From: Bacillota bacterium | GTDB taxonomy: Bacteria; Bacillota; Clostridia; Christensenellales; CAG-138 | Length of the DNA: 28,196 bases | NCBI GenBank assembly: GCA_023453725.1 | Contig: JAEXTB010000313.1 | Location: 1-28,196, forward strand | Reading direction: 5' to 3' | In this document: positions 1 through 7,774 of the stretch, piece after piece | How positions within the stretch are numbered: the first letter of the stretch is position 1 | Layout: each line of letters opens with the position of its first letter | The notes under the pieces: generated by a model | Databases searched by the model: none | What the model was told of the DNA's origin: nothing | What the model saw: only the letters and a program-made list of their open reading frames with translations | Translations under genes and position numbers: made by a program

Positions 1-1
1 A

Positions 2-199
2 TTGATACTCGATCTTGCAAAAGACGGTAAGGGTGTGGTCATGGTATCTTCCGAAATGCCCGAGCTTCTGGGCATATGTGACCGCATCCTCGTCATGAGC
101 AATGGCCGCATGAGCGGCATTGTCGAACGGGGAAAAGATTTCGGTATGATAGCGGGCGAACAGGAAACCATCATGCGCCTAGCAGCAAAATACGTTTAG
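2..199 (+). CDS. Sugar ABC transporter ATP-binding protein, C-terminal fragment (MglA/RbsA/XylG type)
   Basis: Only the last ~65 codons are present; the reading frame is open through the left edge, so the true start lies outside. The visible part reads VVMVSSEMPELLGICDRILVM followed by NGR, which is the H-loop/D-loop tail typical of the second ATPase domain of monosaccharide ABC importers of the MglA/RbsA/AraG class, where the usual His is replaced by Glu-Met. It would hydrolyse ATP on the cytoplasmic face to drive sugar uptake. The stop is 21 bp before a cognate permease, so the two are one operon; a binding-protein gene is expected upstream of the window. The sugar cannot be read from this fragment; the arabinose genes nearby make a pentose plausible. 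Confidence 0.88.
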   Translation: MILDLAKDGKGVVMVSSEMPELLGICDRILVMSNGRMSGIVERGKDFGMIAGEQETIMRLAAKYV

Positions 200-220
200 G
201 GAACCGGGGGCAGCAGTATT

Positions 221-1255
221 ATGGAAAAAGTAAAAGCAAACAATCCCAAAAAGGTCGGAGAGTTTCTGCTCAACTACGCGCTCTATTTTATATTGGGCGT
301 TATCATCCTCGCGGTCATCATCATAGAGCCGAAATTTGCCACGCTTTCGAACTTCATCAACATCCTCAAGCAGGCTTCCACCAAGGGCATATTGGCCCTG
401 GGCTGCGCGGGGCTTATTGTCTTGGCCGGTACCGACCTTTCCATTGGCCGCGTGCTGGGCCTTTCCGCTGCGGTGGCGGCGTCACTGGTGCAGTCTACGC
501 AGTATGCGTCAAGAATGTACCCGCAAATCACGGAGCCCGTCAGCCTGTGGATTCCGTTTGCGCTCTCCATCCTTGTGGCAGTGATATTCAGCTTGATCAA
601 CGGTTTTGGCGTAGCAAAACTGCACCTGCATGCATTCATCATCACGCTGGGTACACAGTTGATCGCATACGGTACAACCTGTATCTATATTGAATCGCAG
701 CCCTCCGGTTCGGCGCAGGCGCTGTCCACGTTTGAACAGCCCTTCCTCGATATCGTGAACAATACGGTGAAACTATCGGATACCATAAAAATTCCATACG
801 TTATTTTCTACTTCCTGATATTGGCTGTGATCATGTACTTTATCTGGAACAAGACGACGCTCGGCAAGAATATGTTTGCGGTGGGCGGCAATGAAGAGGC
901 CGCTGCGGTTTCAGGCGTCAACGTGCCAAAGACCATCATGCTGGTGTACCTGATGGCTGGCGTGCTCTATGGTATTGCGGCGTTCCTGGAGGCTGCGCGC
1001 GTGCAGTCCGTTGGCGCAAACACGGGTATCAACTATGAACTTGATGCCATTTCCGCGTGCGTTATCGGCGGCGTCTCCTTCTCGGGCGGCGTCGGCAATA
1101 TTCCAGGCGTAGTGGTGGGCAGTATTATCCTGCAGGCAATCAACTACTCGCTCTACTTCCTGGGAATCAACGCGTACCTACAGTACATCATCAAAGGCTT
1201 GATCATCATACTCGCCGTGGCAATCGACGTACGCAAGTACCTCGCCAAGAAATAA
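221..1255 (+). CDS. Sugar ABC transporter permease (MglC/RbsC/AraH family)
   Basis: A 344-residue polytopic inner-membrane protein, the usual length for BPD_transp_2 permeases (E. coli MglC is about 336). It begins with a Lys-rich cytoplasmic start, then a hydrophobic segment near residues 15-35 and many further membrane helices. The segment around residues 270-295 (GINYELDAISACVIGGVSFS) is the conserved coupling-region signature of monosaccharide permeases. It forms the channel for the ATPase encoded just upstream. The protein reads most like galactose/methyl-galactoside permeases (MglC), but family members for arabinose, ribose and xylose are too alike to separate by eye. The adjacent araD, aldo/keto reductase and araB-type genes favour a pentose. 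The ribosome binding site is weak (GGGGGC), consistent with coupling to the upstream gene. Confidence 0.92.
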   Translation: MEKVKANNPKKVGEFLLNYALYFILGVIILAVIIIEPKFATLSNFINILKQASTKGILALGCAGLIVLAGTDLSIGRVLGLSAAVAASLVQSTQYASRMYPQITEPVSLWIPFALSILVAVIFSLINGFGVAKLHLHAFIITLGTQLIAYGTTCIYIESQPSGSAQALSTFEQPFLDIVNNTVKLSDTIKIPYVIFYFLILAVIMYFIWNKTTLGKNMFAVGGNEEAAAVSGVNVPKTIMLVYLMAGVLYGIAAFLEAARVQSVGANTGINYELDAISACVIGGVSFSGGVGNIPGVVVGSIILQAINYSLYFLGINAYLQYIIKGLIIILAVAIDVRKYLAKK

Positions 1256-1262
1256 GCGCGAT

Positions 1263-1466
1263 ATGGAGAGCGAAAAATCCAATTCCCGGCCTTTGAAGCT
1301 GCCGGACGGCCAAACGGTGTTTAGCGATAAGCCCGTTGAGAAAAGGCGATATAAGCTGTATGACAAAATCAAGATTTCCAAACAGGGTATGGATCTGGTG
1401 ATTGCAGTCATCGTGGGGCTTCTGTTGCTTTGCCTGGTAGTCGGCATCGCGCTTGCACGCGGCTGA
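1263..1466 (+). CDS. Small single-pass membrane protein of unknown function, end of transporter operon
   Basis: A 67-residue protein I do not recognise. The first ~42 residues are charged and polar (rich in Lys, Glu, Arg). They are followed by one clear hydrophobic helix at about residues 44-64, ending Ala-Arg-Gly at the C terminus, so it is predicted to be a C-tail-anchored single-pass protein with an N-terminal cytoplasmic domain. It lies 7 bp after the permease stop codon with no good Shine-Dalgarno, which suggests translational coupling, and is followed by a terminator-like hairpin, so it is the last gene of the sugar ABC operon. A role as an accessory subunit or stability factor of the transporter is inference from position and topology only. 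A chance ORF is possible but unlikely given the clean TM segment and the tight spacing. Confidence 0.62.
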   Translation: MESEKSNSRPLKLPDGQTVFSDKPVEKRRYKLYDKIKISKQGMDLVIAVIVGLLLLCLVVGIALARG

Positions 1467-1494
1467 TTTGCGGGGTACAATAAGAAAAACGAAT

Positions 1495-1528
1495 ATGGTT
1501 GCCCTGCAATTTTCTGCGGGGCAACCAT
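1495..1528 (+). terminator. Hairpin terminator after the sugar ABC operon
   Basis: A perfect 10-bp inverted repeat (ATGGTTGCCC / GGGCAACCAT) with a 14-base loop region that can pair partly, followed by TTTCT. The T-tract is short, so termination may be partial and the downstream aldo/keto reductase and araD may receive read-through. Confidence 0.6.
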
Positions 1529-1575
1529 TTCTATGAAGTTCTCATTTGCCAGATCGGGAAAGGAGTATTCATAAA

Positions 1576-2553
1576 ATGCAGTACATGGACATAAAAGGAA
1601 TTCCTGTTCCGGTGTCACGCCTAGTTTTTGGCTGCGCATTTCCCGCAATGCTGCGCGGCGAGGACGTAGGGGAAACGCTTGATGCGGCGCTCGAAGCGGG
1701 CATTAACGCATTTGACACTGCTGAAAATTATCAGGGCAGCGAAGCCGCTTTGGGGCGCTGGCTCAAAAGTCGCAATGTGCGGGATAACATTGTTCTCATC
1801 ACAAAAGGGGCACATCCGTATGGCGGCGTTGACCGTGTAACGCCCAACGAAATTTCCCGGGACATTGAACAATCCCTGGAACACTTAAACACAGACCATA
1901 TTGATTTATACTTTCTTCACCGGGATGATCCGAATGTGGAGGTCGGCCCCATTGTAGAACTGCTGCATGCTTATCGGGAGCAAGGAAAAATCGACCTCTT
2001 TGGCGGTTCCAACTGGACGGCGGCGCGCATTGCCGAGGCGAACGCCTACGCAAAAGCGCATGGCCTGTATCCGTTTGCGGCATCAAGCCCTCAGTTTGGC
2101 CTTGCCGTTATGGTGAGGGACCCTTGGGGCGGCAGCGGCGGGTGTCTTAGCATTTCAGCGCCCGAACAGGAAAACGAGCGCGCGTGGTATCTTGAACAGG
2201 ATATGCCCATATTTGCATACTCCGGATTGGGCCACGGCATCCTTTCCGGTAAATTGAAAAGCCAGGATTGGGAGCGCGCCGGAGAATTCCTCAACCAGGA
2301 CGCCGTATTCGGCTACCATGCGCCCATCAATTATGGGCGGCTCGCTCGTGCCGAAGAACTTGCGGCACAAAAAGGCTGCACGGTTGCGGATATCGCAATC
2401 GCCTGGGCGCTGCACCAGAAGCTTGCGGTGTTTCCGATCATTGCGGCCAGCTCGCCCGCACATGTAAAAAAGAACACGGCTGCCCTGAATGTCGCTTTGA
2501 CAGAGAAAGAGTGCGCCTACCTTGCCTCGGGCACGGGAGACGTTAAAATCTAA
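1576..2553 (+). CDS. Aldo/keto reductase
   Basis: A 325-residue NADPH-dependent oxidoreductase with a TIM-barrel fold. The AKR catalytic tetrad is visible when counted from the ATG at 1576: Asp47 and Tyr52 in FDTAENY, Lys77 in ITKGAH and His115 in FLHRDD. The C-terminal IAIAWALHQ plus FPIIAASSP region matches the cofactor-binding end of the family. The start at 1576 is chosen because AAAGGAG lies about 10 bp upstream; the frame stays open 30 bp further upstream, but no ribosome site supports that ATG. The stop is 22 bp from araD and they appear co-transcribed. The substrate is unknown; in a pentose operon a sugar or sugar-derived aldehyde is likely (inference). Confidence 0.9.
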   Translation: MQYMDIKGIPVPVSRLVFGCAFPAMLRGEDVGETLDAALEAGINAFDTAENYQGSEAALGRWLKSRNVRDNIVLITKGAHPYGGVDRVTPNEISRDIEQSLEHLNTDHIDLYFLHRDDPNVEVGPIVELLHAYREQGKIDLFGGSNWTAARIAEANAYAKAHGLYPFAASSPQFGLAVMVRDPWGGSGGCLSISAPEQENERAWYLEQDMPIFAYSGLGHGILSGKLKSQDWERAGEFLNQDAVFGYHAPINYGRLARAEELAAQKGCTVADIAIAWALHQKLAVFPIIAASSPAHVKKNTAALNVALTEKECAYLASGTGDVKI

Positions 2554-2575
2554 TATCACTTTAGGAGGGAACAGT

Positions 2576-3271
2576 ATGAAAGAGGCGATGAAGCAGGAAG
2601 TCCTGCTTGCCAACAAACAGCTTCAAAGCTCCGGTCTTGCGATATTCACCTGGGGGAACGTGAGCGCAATCGACCGGGAAACAGGAGAAGTTGTCATCAA
2701 GCCGAGCGGCGTTCCGTATGAAGAACTCCGCGTAGAAGATTTGGTCGTTACCGACCTGTATGGCAAAGTGCTCGAAGGGAAACTCCGTCCCAGCTCCGAT
2801 CTTGCAACCCACCTGGTGCTCTACCGCAATTTCCCCGGCATTGGCAGTGTTGCACACACGCATTCCCGCATGGCGACCGCATGGGCGCAGGCAGGAAGGG
2901 ACATTCCCGCGTTTGGCACGACACATGCGGATTATTTCTATGGCCCAATTCCTTGCGCGCGCAAGCTTTCTGCAGAAGAAATCGGCGGCGCGTATGAGGA
3001 GGAAACAGGAAACGTAATTGTGGAAACATTCCGCAACCGCAATATTGATCATGTGGCAGTTCCCGCAGTGCTCATCCACGGCCACGGCCCCTTTGCGTGG
3101 GGCAAGGACGCGCATGAGTGCGTGCATAACGCAATTGTACTCGAAGAGGTCGCGGCAATGGCATCTGTCACCGTTACCGTCAAGTCGGATGCTGCTCCGG
3201 TGGACCAGCACTTACTTGACAAGCATTATTTCCGTAAGCACGGCAAAAACGCCTATTACGGTCAGAAATAA
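2576..3271 (+). CDS. araD: L-ribulose-5-phosphate 4-epimerase
   Basis: A 231-residue class II aldolase/epimerase-fold zinc enzyme, exactly the length of E. coli AraD. It interconverts L-ribulose-5-phosphate and D-xylulose-5-phosphate, the last step of L-arabinose entry into the pentose phosphate pathway. Asp75 in SSDLATH replaces the Glu found in fuculose aldolases. The zinc-binding His94 and His96 are in VAHTHS, with His170 in HGHGPFAWG. Asp119 and a Tyr near the C terminus stand where AraD places its catalytic pair; all are offset by one from the E. coli numbering as I remember it. AGGAGG sits 8 bp before the ATG. It follows the aldo/keto reductase by 22 bp and ends at a strong terminator. 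UlaF/SgbE-type epimerases are close relatives, but araB nearby favours AraD. Confidence 0.92.
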   Translation: MKEAMKQEVLLANKQLQSSGLAIFTWGNVSAIDRETGEVVIKPSGVPYEELRVEDLVVTDLYGKVLEGKLRPSSDLATHLVLYRNFPGIGSVAHTHSRMATAWAQAGRDIPAFGTTHADYFYGPIPCARKLSAEEIGGAYEEETGNVIVETFRNRNIDHVAVPAVLIHGHGPFAWGKDAHECVHNAIVLEEVAAMASVTVTVKSDAAPVDQHLLDKHYFRKHGKNAYYGQK

Positions 3272-3285
3272 AGTGTAGACAAAAC

Positions 3286-3313
3286 AAAACCGGCGGGATA
3301 TCCCGCCGGTTTT
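3286..3313. terminator. Bidirectional terminator between araD and the convergent isomerase gene
   Basis: A perfect 13-bp stem (AAAACCGGCGGGA / TCCCGCCGGTTTT) with a TA loop, flanked by A-rich sequence on the left and T6 on the right. It should terminate araD on the plus strand and the isomerase operon on the minus strand. Confidence 0.92.
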
Positions 3314-3325
3314 TTGCGCATTTGG

Positions 3326-4738
3326 TTACATCAACTCTACGATATCATAGCCAAGATACGTATCAAACGCCTCGCGGATGGCATCCTCCACGTGAGCAAG
3401 CACCAGGCTGACATGATGCCTGAAGCCTTCCTTGCAGATGCCCTTCAATACGGTTTGCAAATGGGGAATTTCCGCAACGCCCGCGCAGCCAAAGAACGCA
3501 TCCTCAATGGGATCCTCGGTCATGCGGCCTTCGCCCACATAAAACACAAGCCGGCCTTCATCGGTCTTCGCGCTCAAATATGTCATGGGGCCCGGCTTTA
3601 CCCTGCCTTGGTTGCAGCCCCAGGCAACGCCGCCCAATTCTTCCTTACCCTTGTCGAGCATCTTGTGGGAAATGGTGTAGCCTTTCCCGGTCATCAGCGA
3701 AGGAGCTACCGAGCCGCAATGGAACAGGATACACTTGTCGGGATCGTCTCCAAAGTTGTTGTTCCAATCCATGCACACGGGAGGCAGATCGGAAGCGGCC
3801 TGCAGCGCAAGCATGGCAATGGCGTTGCATACGTCAAGCTCGCACGCGATGGGCAGATCTTCCTCGTCGTGGAACAACCCCATTACCTGGCAGGGCGCAA
3901 TGCGGAAAGCGTCCTGCAGCTCGTTCCAGCAGCGAAGGCCGATGGCTTTGAGATCATAGTACGCGGCGATTTCTTTGAGCGCCACATACAGCCGGGCCTG
4001 ATTGTCAAGCTGCTCTGCGGGAACGGCGCTGGTATCGGCGGCATTTGCGATCTTTTCACGGGCGGCCTTGAACGCGGCGCTTTCAGGGTCCACTGCCCGC
4101 ATTTGCGCAAAGAGCTGAGTCAAATCCAACGATTCCGTATTAATGTCATACCGCTGCAAAGCAAGCTCGTCAAAACGGATGGTCTTAAACGCGGTGGTGC
4201 GCGCGCCGATTGCGCCCACGTTCACGCTGCGCAGCGTTTTTACAATGCTGCAAGTCTGCGCAAAGGTAACAAGCTGCTTTTTGAACGCGTCGCTGCTTGG
4301 ATGGCATACGTGCGGTTCAAACACAGTAAACGCAATATTCGCCTGGCGGAATACGTCCGCAATGGAAAGCTTACCGCAGAACGAATCACGCCTGCTTGCA
4401 AAATCCATTTTGCCGATCTCGTCGGGATATGCCTGCAGCAAAATCGGAACGCCCGCATCCTTCAGGGCGTTTAATGCGCCATTTTCATCTCCGAAGTTGG
4501 GCAGGGAAAGGATCACGCCGTCAAACTTGCCCCGGTTTTCTTCCAGGAATTTGGCGTAGGTCCTGCCTTCGGCCAGCGTTTCCACCGCGCCAAAGCGGGT
4601 GAGGGAAGGATCCATTTCAATGGTTTCAAAGCCCAAAGCATGAACAGCAGCGTACATTTCATCCCGCGCGGATGCAATGAGTTCTCCGGGGAAAAAGCCG
4701 CGGTTTCCAAAATAGAGCGCGAATGTGAGCTTGGCCAT
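3326..4738 (-). CDS. L-fucose/L-arabinose isomerase family protein
   Basis: A 470-residue cytoplasmic sugar isomerase with the FucI/AraA fold: an N-terminal Rossmann-like part (LTFALYFGNRGFFPGE) and a C-terminal metal-binding part. Candidate Mn2+ ligands are Glu273 (CWNELQ), Glu300/Asp302 (ACELDVCNA), His340 (LFHCG) and the RHH pair at 440-442. It is shorter than true FucI (about 590) and AraA (about 500) and belongs to the poorly characterised fucose-isomerase-like group, which also includes sulfoquinovose isomerases of the sulfo-transaldolase route. It is transcribed with the FGGY kinase 35 bp upstream, has AGGAGGAG before its ATG, and shares a divergent control region with araR-araB. The natural inference is aldose-ketose isomerisation of L-arabinose or a related sugar, standing in for araA. 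Confidence 0.82.
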   Translation of the reverse strand: MAKLTFALYFGNRGFFPGELIASARDEMYAAVHALGFETIEMDPSLTRFGAVETLAEGRTYAKFLEENRGKFDGVILSLPNFGDENGALNALKDAGVPILLQAYPDEIGKMDFASRRDSFCGKLSIADVFRQANIAFTVFEPHVCHPSSDAFKKQLVTFAQTCSIVKTLRSVNVGAIGARTTAFKTIRFDELALQRYDINTESLDLTQLFAQMRAVDPESAAFKAAREKIANAADTSAVPAEQLDNQARLYVALKEIAAYYDLKAIGLRCWNELQDAFRIAPCQVMGLFHDEEDLPIACELDVCNAIAMLALQAASDLPPVCMDWNNNFGDDPDKCILFHCGSVAPSLMTGKGYTISHKMLDKGKEELGGVAWGCNQGRVKPGPMTYLSAKTDEGRLVFYVGEGRMTEDPIEDAFFGCAGVAEIPHLQTVLKGICKEGFRHHVSLVLAHVEDAIREAFDTYLGYDIVELM

Positions 4739-4773
4739 GTGTTCTCCTCCTGAATGGTTTAGATTTGCGTGGT

Positions 4774-6264
4774 CTATGTATGGTAAATGGATTTGATCGC
4801 AGGATATATGCGCCGGTAGTGCTGCATTCGGTTAGCGTAGATTGCGGCATTTGCCTGATTTGGGTAAAAAGTTTCACTGCGCTGTGCAAGGGTGCTTGCG
4901 GCTGCCGCAAGATCGGGGATATCGCCCAACGCGTAGGCACACAGAAGCGCAAGACCCATGGTGCCGGTTTCTTTTATCGCCAGCGTGTGGACAGGGCGGT
5001 TCATAATATCGGCTTTTAGCTGCATGAGCAGGCGCGATTTGGTGCTGCCGCCCACTGCAGTCACCTCATTGACAGGCAGCCCGCAGGACTGGAGCAGTTC
5101 CGCGTTGTATTGCATTTCGTAGCATATGCCCTCCAGCACAGCCTTGTAGCAGTCCCCACGGGTTGTTGCAACAGTGAGCCCTAGAAATGCGCCGCCAAGC
5201 GTAGAATCGATATACGGGGTGCCGGAGCCGCCCACGTGCGGCAAAAAGTACAGGGAAGTGGGGGCTTTGGGACACCCTGCTTCCATCATCGCAAACAGGC
5301 TCCCGCCGTTCTCTGCGGCATATTGTGCGCGTTCTTTTTCAAAACATTCCTGGTACCAACGGATGCTCGTACCGGAAGACGCATTGAACGCAAGCGTCAA
5401 GTAACTGTTTTCAAACACATACGGCTCGCTGCAGAAGTTATATTGCGCCATATTGGGGGTGACGTCTCCGCCATGTATCATCAGCGATATGCATTCGCTG
5501 GACCCCATACCGTCCACAGAATCGCCCCGGTTTACAACACCGCCGCCAAGCGCCGCAAGCATTTGATCATGTCCGCCCGCAACCACAGTCAGAGTGGCGC
5601 CAAGCCCCAGTTCGGCAGCAACCGAAGGAAGAATTCTGCCAATACGGGTTCCCGCGCGGACCGGTGTGGAAAACCCATCGGTGGAAAGCCCTAACCTGGA
5701 TGAGACCTCTTCCGACCAGCGGCTTTGCATGACGTCAAAAAGCATCGTACGTGAAGCCAAGGAATAGTCAATGACCCGTTCGCCTGTCAGAAGAAAGCCG
5801 ATATAATCTCCAAAGAGCATGACGTGTTTTGTGGCATGTAAGAGCTCCGGTTGGTGCTTCTTGATCCATAGAAGCTTGTTTGCCGTATACATGGGGTTTG
5901 CAGCGGTACCGGTAATGGCCTGCGCACGCTCGGGAGGGATGGCGGCCAGTATATCGGCCACTTCCTCGCTGCCGCGTATGTCTGAATAAAAAATACTGTT
6001 GGAGAGCACCTGATCCTGGTCGCCGAGAAGTACGGCAGCCTCTCCGAACGAAGCGATCGCCAGCGCGGTAATCTCCGGGCGCGAGATACGCCTGATTGCC
6101 CGTTTGACAGCTTCCCACACGGCGCGCGCATCAATCTCAATATAGCCGGGCTTGGGGGAGATTGGGGCGTATTCCTCATGCGCAAACGCAACCACTGCGC
6201 CTGTATGATCCACAACGGAGGCTTTGCAGCTGGATGTGCCTACATCCAAACCGATATATGGCAT
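4774..6264 (-). CDS. FGGY-family carbohydrate kinase (xylulokinase/AraK-like)
   Basis: A 496-residue ATP-dependent sugar kinase of the FGGY family. It starts MPYIGLDVGTSSCK (phosphate-1 motif), has the catalytic base Asp233 in AGGHDQM, and ends with the adenosine-motif region AVGGSTKSRLLMQLKADIMN. The start at 6264 is chosen because GGGAG lies about 9 bp upstream and the family N terminus begins exactly there; the frame stays open for 45 more codons upstream without family similarity. It is first in a minus-strand operon with the isomerase. Clostridium acetobutylicum has a xylulokinase-like ribulokinase (AraK) in its arabinose regulon, so L-ribulose is possible; D-xylulose or L-fuculose are alternatives. 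A true AraB is also present in this locus, so the two kinases may serve different sugars. Confidence 0.86.
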   Translation of the reverse strand: MPYIGLDVGTSSCKASVVDHTGAVVAFAHEEYAPISPKPGYIEIDARAVWEAVKRAIRRISRPEITALAIASFGEAAVLLGDQDQVLSNSIFYSDIRGSEEVADILAAIPPERAQAITGTAANPMYTANKLLWIKKHQPELLHATKHVMLFGDYIGFLLTGERVIDYSLASRTMLFDVMQSRWSEEVSSRLGLSTDGFSTPVRAGTRIGRILPSVAAELGLGATLTVVAGGHDQMLAALGGGVVNRGDSVDGMGSSECISLMIHGGDVTPNMAQYNFCSEPYVFENSYLTLAFNASSGTSIRWYQECFEKERAQYAAENGGSLFAMMEAGCPKAPTSLYFLPHVGGSGTPYIDSTLGGAFLGLTVATTRGDCYKAVLEGICYEMQYNAELLQSCGLPVNEVTAVGGSTKSRLLMQLKADIMNRPVHTLAIKETGTMGLALLCAYALGDIPDLAAAASTLAQRSETFYPNQANAAIYANRMQHYRRIYPAIKSIYHT

Positions 6265-6426
6265 GTATGAGCTCCCTTCGGAAAACATAGACGTTTTACT
6301 GTGATATGTAACTTCAGTATACCACACCAAGCCCAAACGGAAAACGGACGTCGGTAGACTTTTGAACGTAAAGTTAATGAAAAAATGATAACAGGCCAAA
6401 TCATTTGCGGTACATGTGATAGCACA

Positions 6427-6455
6427 ATCATACTATAACTGTACGTAAAATACAA
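6427..6455 (-). promoter_or_regulatory. Sigma-A promoter for the FGGY kinase-isomerase operon
   Basis: Read on the minus strand: TTGTAT (6455-6450), 17-bp spacer, TATGAT (6432-6427). The -35 hexamer is part of the left arm of the operator repeat, and an AraR-box-like sequence sits in the spacer. Confidence 0.7.
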
Positions 6456-6541
6456 CATATTCAATACTACTATTCTGTTCTATGTTGTATTATATATCAA
6501 AAACAAGTACAACTTTTAATTTTGATACGGCCATGTTGTAT
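6439..6541. promoter_or_regulatory. Operator cluster, probably bound by the AraR-like repressor
   Basis: Four half-sites alternate in orientation: TACAAC at 6451-6456, GTTGTA at 6484-6489, TACAAC at 6508-6513 and GTTGTA at 6535-6540. The first two extend to a perfect 10-bp inverted repeat (ATACAACATA at 6450-6459, TATGTTGTAT at 6481-6490) whose centres are 31 bp apart. CTGTACGTAAAA at 6439-6450 differs in two of 12 positions from the Bacillus AraR core TTGTACGTACAA. The sites overlap both promoters, which suits cooperative repression by a dimeric regulator. The identity of the binding protein is inference from adjacency and motif likeness. Confidence 0.65.
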
Positions 6542-6564
6542 TTTGCTGCCATATCCTTTATACT
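6536..6564 (+). promoter_or_regulatory. Sigma-A promoter for araR-like gene and araB
   Basis: TTGTAT (6536-6541), 17-bp spacer, TATACT (6559-6564). The -35 hexamer overlaps the fourth operator half-site, so the regulator probably represses its own gene. Confidence 0.75.
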
Positions 6565-6634
6565 GTAAAGCAGATAAAAAACAGCGTTCAAACGGTCTCT
6601 CGGGTCTAAGTTCTTCAAGCAGGAGACTATCAAC

Positions 6635-7735
6635 TTGGCAAAAAACGGCACGAAATATATGCGCCTTGCGGCCTCCATCCGCGCTCTTTTAGAATCCGGG
6701 GAACTGCACCGGGGGGACAGGCTGTATTCCGAACACGCGCTCTGTATGAAGTTTCAAGTCAGCCGGCAGACAGCCCGCCAGGCGCTCAAAGAGCTTGAGG
6801 CCGAAGGGCTGATTGAACGAAGGCGGGGGAGCGGAACATACATAGCTAAGGACATGCTTGTGCAAAGGAAGCCCACCATGTCCATCGGAATCATCAGTTC
6901 GTACCTGGACGATTACATTTTTCCCAACCAAACCAAGGGTGTGGAGCGTGTGCTGAGCGAAAACGGTTACAGCATGCATCTTGGCATTACGTACGATAAA
7001 ACATATCACGAAGCGAAACACCTGCGGGCAATGCTCGAACGGGATGTGGACGGCGTATTGGTGGAACCTGCAAAAAGCGCGCTGCCGCATGTCAATGCAT
7101 CATACTATCAGGAATTTCTGCGCCGGGGAATCCCGATGCTGCAGGTCAATACGTTTGTAAAAGGGTTAGATGTTCCCTATGTTGCGGTGGATGATGCACG
7201 CGGCGGATATCTTGCGTGTATGCACCTGATCAAAATGGGACACCGGCACATAGGGGGCATATTCAAGCACGATGATAACCAGGGGCATCTGCGTTACCAG
7301 GGCTTTATGAAAGCTTTGAATGAAAATGATCTGCTGGTGAATGAGGAACATGTCTACTGGTACTCTACCGAGGACCGTGAAACGCTGTTTGCCTTAAAAG
7401 ACTCTCGGCTGGTTTCGCGCATGGGCGGCTGCACGGCCGTATTCTGCTATAACGATCAGGTGGCGCTCGCTTTTATGGAGCAATTGCGCCAAAGCGGGCT
7501 GCAGGTCCCCAAAGATGTATCCGTTGTCGGATATGACGATTCTAATCTCGCTACGGTAAGCGTTCCCGCGCTCACCTCCATCGTGCATCCGGGGCTGGTA
7601 TTGGGCGAGCTTGCAGCGCAGCAGCTGCTGCAATTGATTGCGCAGCCCTCGTCTCCAGCGGGATACCTGTTTGAACCGCGGCTGGTGGAGCGTGAATCGG
7701 TGAGACGATTGCTGCCTGAAGAGTCAAAAGACTGA
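6635..7735 (+). CDS. AraR-like transcriptional repressor (GntR HTH + LacI-type sugar-binding domain)
   Basis: A 366-residue regulator with the AraR architecture. Residues 5-75 form a GntR winged helix (YSEHALCMKFQVSRQTARQA, then the wing RRRGSGTYIA). Residues ~85-360 form a LacI/periplasmic-binding-protein effector domain (DDARGGYLACMHLIKMGHRH, VVGYDD, LTSIVHPGLVLGELAAQQL). AraR proteins release their operators when they bind L-arabinose. The start is TTG at 6635, with AGGAG 9 bp upstream; no in-frame ATG preserves the first helix. It is divergent from the kinase-isomerase operon and 39 bp upstream of araB, with operator half-sites around its own promoter. The identification as AraR rests on architecture plus context; another sugar effector is possible. 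Confidence 0.85.
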   Translation: MAKNGTKYMRLAASIRALLESGELHRGDRLYSEHALCMKFQVSRQTARQALKELEAEGLIERRRGSGTYIAKDMLVQRKPTMSIGIISSYLDDYIFPNQTKGVERVLSENGYSMHLGITYDKTYHEAKHLRAMLERDVDGVLVEPAKSALPHVNASYYQEFLRRGIPMLQVNTFVKGLDVPYVAVDDARGGYLACMHLIKMGHRHIGGIFKHDDNQGHLRYQGFMKALNENDLLVNEEHVYWYSTEDRETLFALKDSRLVSRMGGCTAVFCYNDQVALAFMEQLRQSGLQVPKDVSVVGYDDSNLATVSVPALTSIVHPGLVLGELAAQQLLQLIAQPSSPAGYLFEPRLVERESVRRLLPEESKD

Positions 7736-7774
7736 TATATTTCGATTTTGTAATAAGCAGGAGGAGGATGATCT

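Larger units (their letters stand above)
6265..6634. promoter_or_regulatory. 370-bp divergent control region between the kinase/isomerase operon and araR-araB
   Basis: An AT-rich gap without coding potential. Its right half (about 6427-6564) carries two divergent promoters and a cluster of TACAAC/GTTGTA half-sites listed separately. The left part (6265-6426) would be a leader of about 160 nt for the minus-strand operon; I see no further convincing motif in it. Confidence 0.75.

Noticed and set aside
3314..4474. A 386-codon plus-strand open frame antisense to the isomerase gene
   Set aside because: It has no ribosome binding site and no recognisable family, and it lies over a clear isomerase on the other strand with good start signals; a codon-composition shadow.
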